Assembly: GCA_016791085.1 (NCBI GenBank)
Contig: JAEUNN010001112.1
Location: 1 to 5,183, forward strand
DNA from: Rhodocyclaceae bacterium
GTDB lineage: Bacteria > Pseudomonadota > Gammaproteobacteria > Burkholderiales > Rhodocyclaceae
Direction of reading: 5' to 3'
DNA length: 5,183 nt
This document shows, one piece after another, positions 4,363-5,183 of the stretch (positions are counted from its first letter, which is position 1; each line of letters begins with the position of its first letter). Position numbers and translations under genes: made by a program. The notes under the pieces are model-generated. The model searched no databases. It worked only from the letters and a program-made list of their open reading frames with translations, and had not been told where the DNA came from.

Positions 4363-5183
4363 TCAGCTCAGTTTGATGGGCAGGCTGGTGATGCGCCGGG
4401 CGCCGGCCATGGCCAGCGCATTGGCCACGGCGGGCGCTATCGGCGGCAGGCCCGGTTCGCCCACGCCGCTGGGCGGCGCGGTGCTAGGCACGATATGCAC
4501 TTCGACTTTTGGCATTTGCGGCATGCGCAGCACCGCATAGTCGTGAAAATTGGATTGTTCGACGCGCCCTTTATTGAAGGTGATGGCACCGGTCAGAGCC
4601 GCCGACAGCCCGTAACCTATGCCGCCTTCCATCTGCGCGCGCACCACGTCGGGGTTGATCGCAATGCCGCAATCGACCGCGCAGACCACGCGGTCCACGC
4701 TGAACGACCCATCCGGCTTGATGCTGACTTCGGCAACCTGGGCCACCACGCTGTCGAACGATTCGTGCAGCGCGAGGCCGCGCCCGCGCTTTTCGCTGGG
4801 TGCGCCCTGCGCGAGCGGCTTGGTCCAGCCGGCTTTGTCCAGCACCAGCCGCAACACGGCAAGGTGGCGTTCGCGCCCGGCCAGCAGTTCCAGGCGCAGT
4901 TCGGCCGGGTCGCGGCCGGCCGCGGCGGCGATCTGGTCGATGAACGTTTCGACCGCGTAGGCGTTGTGCGACGATGCCACCGAGCGCCACCACAGCACCG
5001 GCACGGGTAGGTCCGGCATATGCACATCCACGGTTTGCGCCGCAAACCCGTAAGGCAGGTTGTAAGCGCCCTTGAGCACGGTGGGATCCAGCCCGTCCTT
5101 CACGCGCCCCTTGAGTGGCGAACTGGCGAGTATGCCCTGGCCGACGATGCGGTGCGTCCAGGCCACGATTTTGCCCTGGCCGT
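4363..5183 (-). CDS. iorB: Molybdopterin-binding large subunit of an isoquinoline 1-oxidoreductase-type (xanthine dehydrogenase family) enzyme, C-terminal part
   Basis: The frame enters from the right edge and ends at TGA (4365-4363), giving about 273 visible residues of a subunit normally over 700 long. Several IorB-type blocks are visible: GKIVAWTHRIVGQGIL near the edge, LPVPVLWWRSVASSHNAYAVETFID, a GRGLALHESFDSVVAQVAEV block, VVCAVDCGIAINPDVVRAQMEGG, and SNFHDYAVLRMPQMP. The GVGEPGLPPIAPAVANAL block near the C-terminus holds the glutamate (codon 4456-4458) corresponding to the catalytic Glu of xanthine dehydrogenase-family enzymes. These enzymes hydroxylate N-heterocycles or oxidise aldehydes at a molybdenum centre and pass electrons to a separate [2Fe-2S] subunit (IorA type), which should lie upstream, to the right of the window. 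The true substrate is uncertain, since many members are annotated only as aldehyde dehydrogenases. The apparent start at GTG 5166 is internal, as homology continues beyond it. The gene stops 12 bp from the convergent small-RNA terminator. Confidence 0.88.
   Translation of the reverse strand, partial: GQGKIVAWTHRIVGQGILASSPLKGRVKDGLDPTVLKGAYNLPYGFAAQTVDVHMPDLPVPVLWWRSVASSHNAYAVETFIDQIAAAAGRDPAELRLELLAGRERHLAVLRLVLDKAGWTKPLAQGAPSEKRGRGLALHESFDSVVAQVAEVSIKPDGSFSVDRVVCAVDCGIAINPDVVRAQMEGGIGYGLSAALTGAITFNKGRVEQSNFHDYAVLRMPQMPKVEVHIVPSTAPPSGVGEPGLPPIAPAVANALAMAGARRITSLPIKLS

Noticed and set aside
1..5183. CRISPR arrays, tRNA or rRNA genes, insertion-sequence ends.
   Set aside because: No regularly spaced repeats, cloverleaf sequence, conserved rRNA segment or terminal inverted repeats with a transposase were seen.

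Overview
The window is GC-rich (with one conspicuous AT-rich island near 4250-4280) and carries protein families common in soil and opportunistic Betaproteobacteria. Gene content and codon use suggest a Burkholderiales member, perhaps Alcaligenaceae-like (Bordetella/Achromobacter relatives). That placement rests on general resemblance, not on a database search.

Layout, left to right. (1) The C-terminal part of a 2-keto-4-pentenoate hydratase / 2-oxo-3-hexenedioate decarboxylase-type enzyme reads in from the left edge (+, ends 498). (2) After 145 bp comes a secreted PAP2/vanadium-dependent haloperoxidase-like protein (+, 644-1936). All vanadate/phosphate-site residues are present with chloroperoxidase spacing, and a strong hairpin follows the gene. 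(3) Convergent to it is a minus-strand pair: an MFS transporter (3688 to 2492) followed 79 bp downstream by a small tandem CDGSH iron-sulfur protein (2412 to 2167). (4) A long stretch without a convincing protein gene (3689-4362) follows. (5) At the right edge, on the minus strand, is the C-terminal part of an IorB-type molybdopterin (xanthine dehydrogenase family) large subunit (5183 to 4363).

The most interesting region is the non-coding gap. On the plus strand it holds a sigma70-type promoter (TTGCAT, 17 nt, TATACT; 4140-4168). A perfect 9-bp hairpin begins exactly where transcription should start (4175). A 12-bp perfect stem followed by seven T closes the unit (4305-4350). Together these define a roughly 176-nt orphan small-RNA gene with no protein gene to serve. 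Upstream lie a perfect 7-bp inverted repeat (4111-4129, operator-like) and a near-consensus FNR/CRP-type box (4069-4082). The RNA has alternative pairings that could remodel it.

The genes do not form one obvious pathway. The hydratase-like enzyme (aromatic meta-cleavage type chemistry) and the IorB-like hydroxylase (N-heterocycle or aldehyde oxidation) both fit a catabolically versatile organism. The MFS/CDGSH pair and the haloperoxidase-like protein look like independent units.
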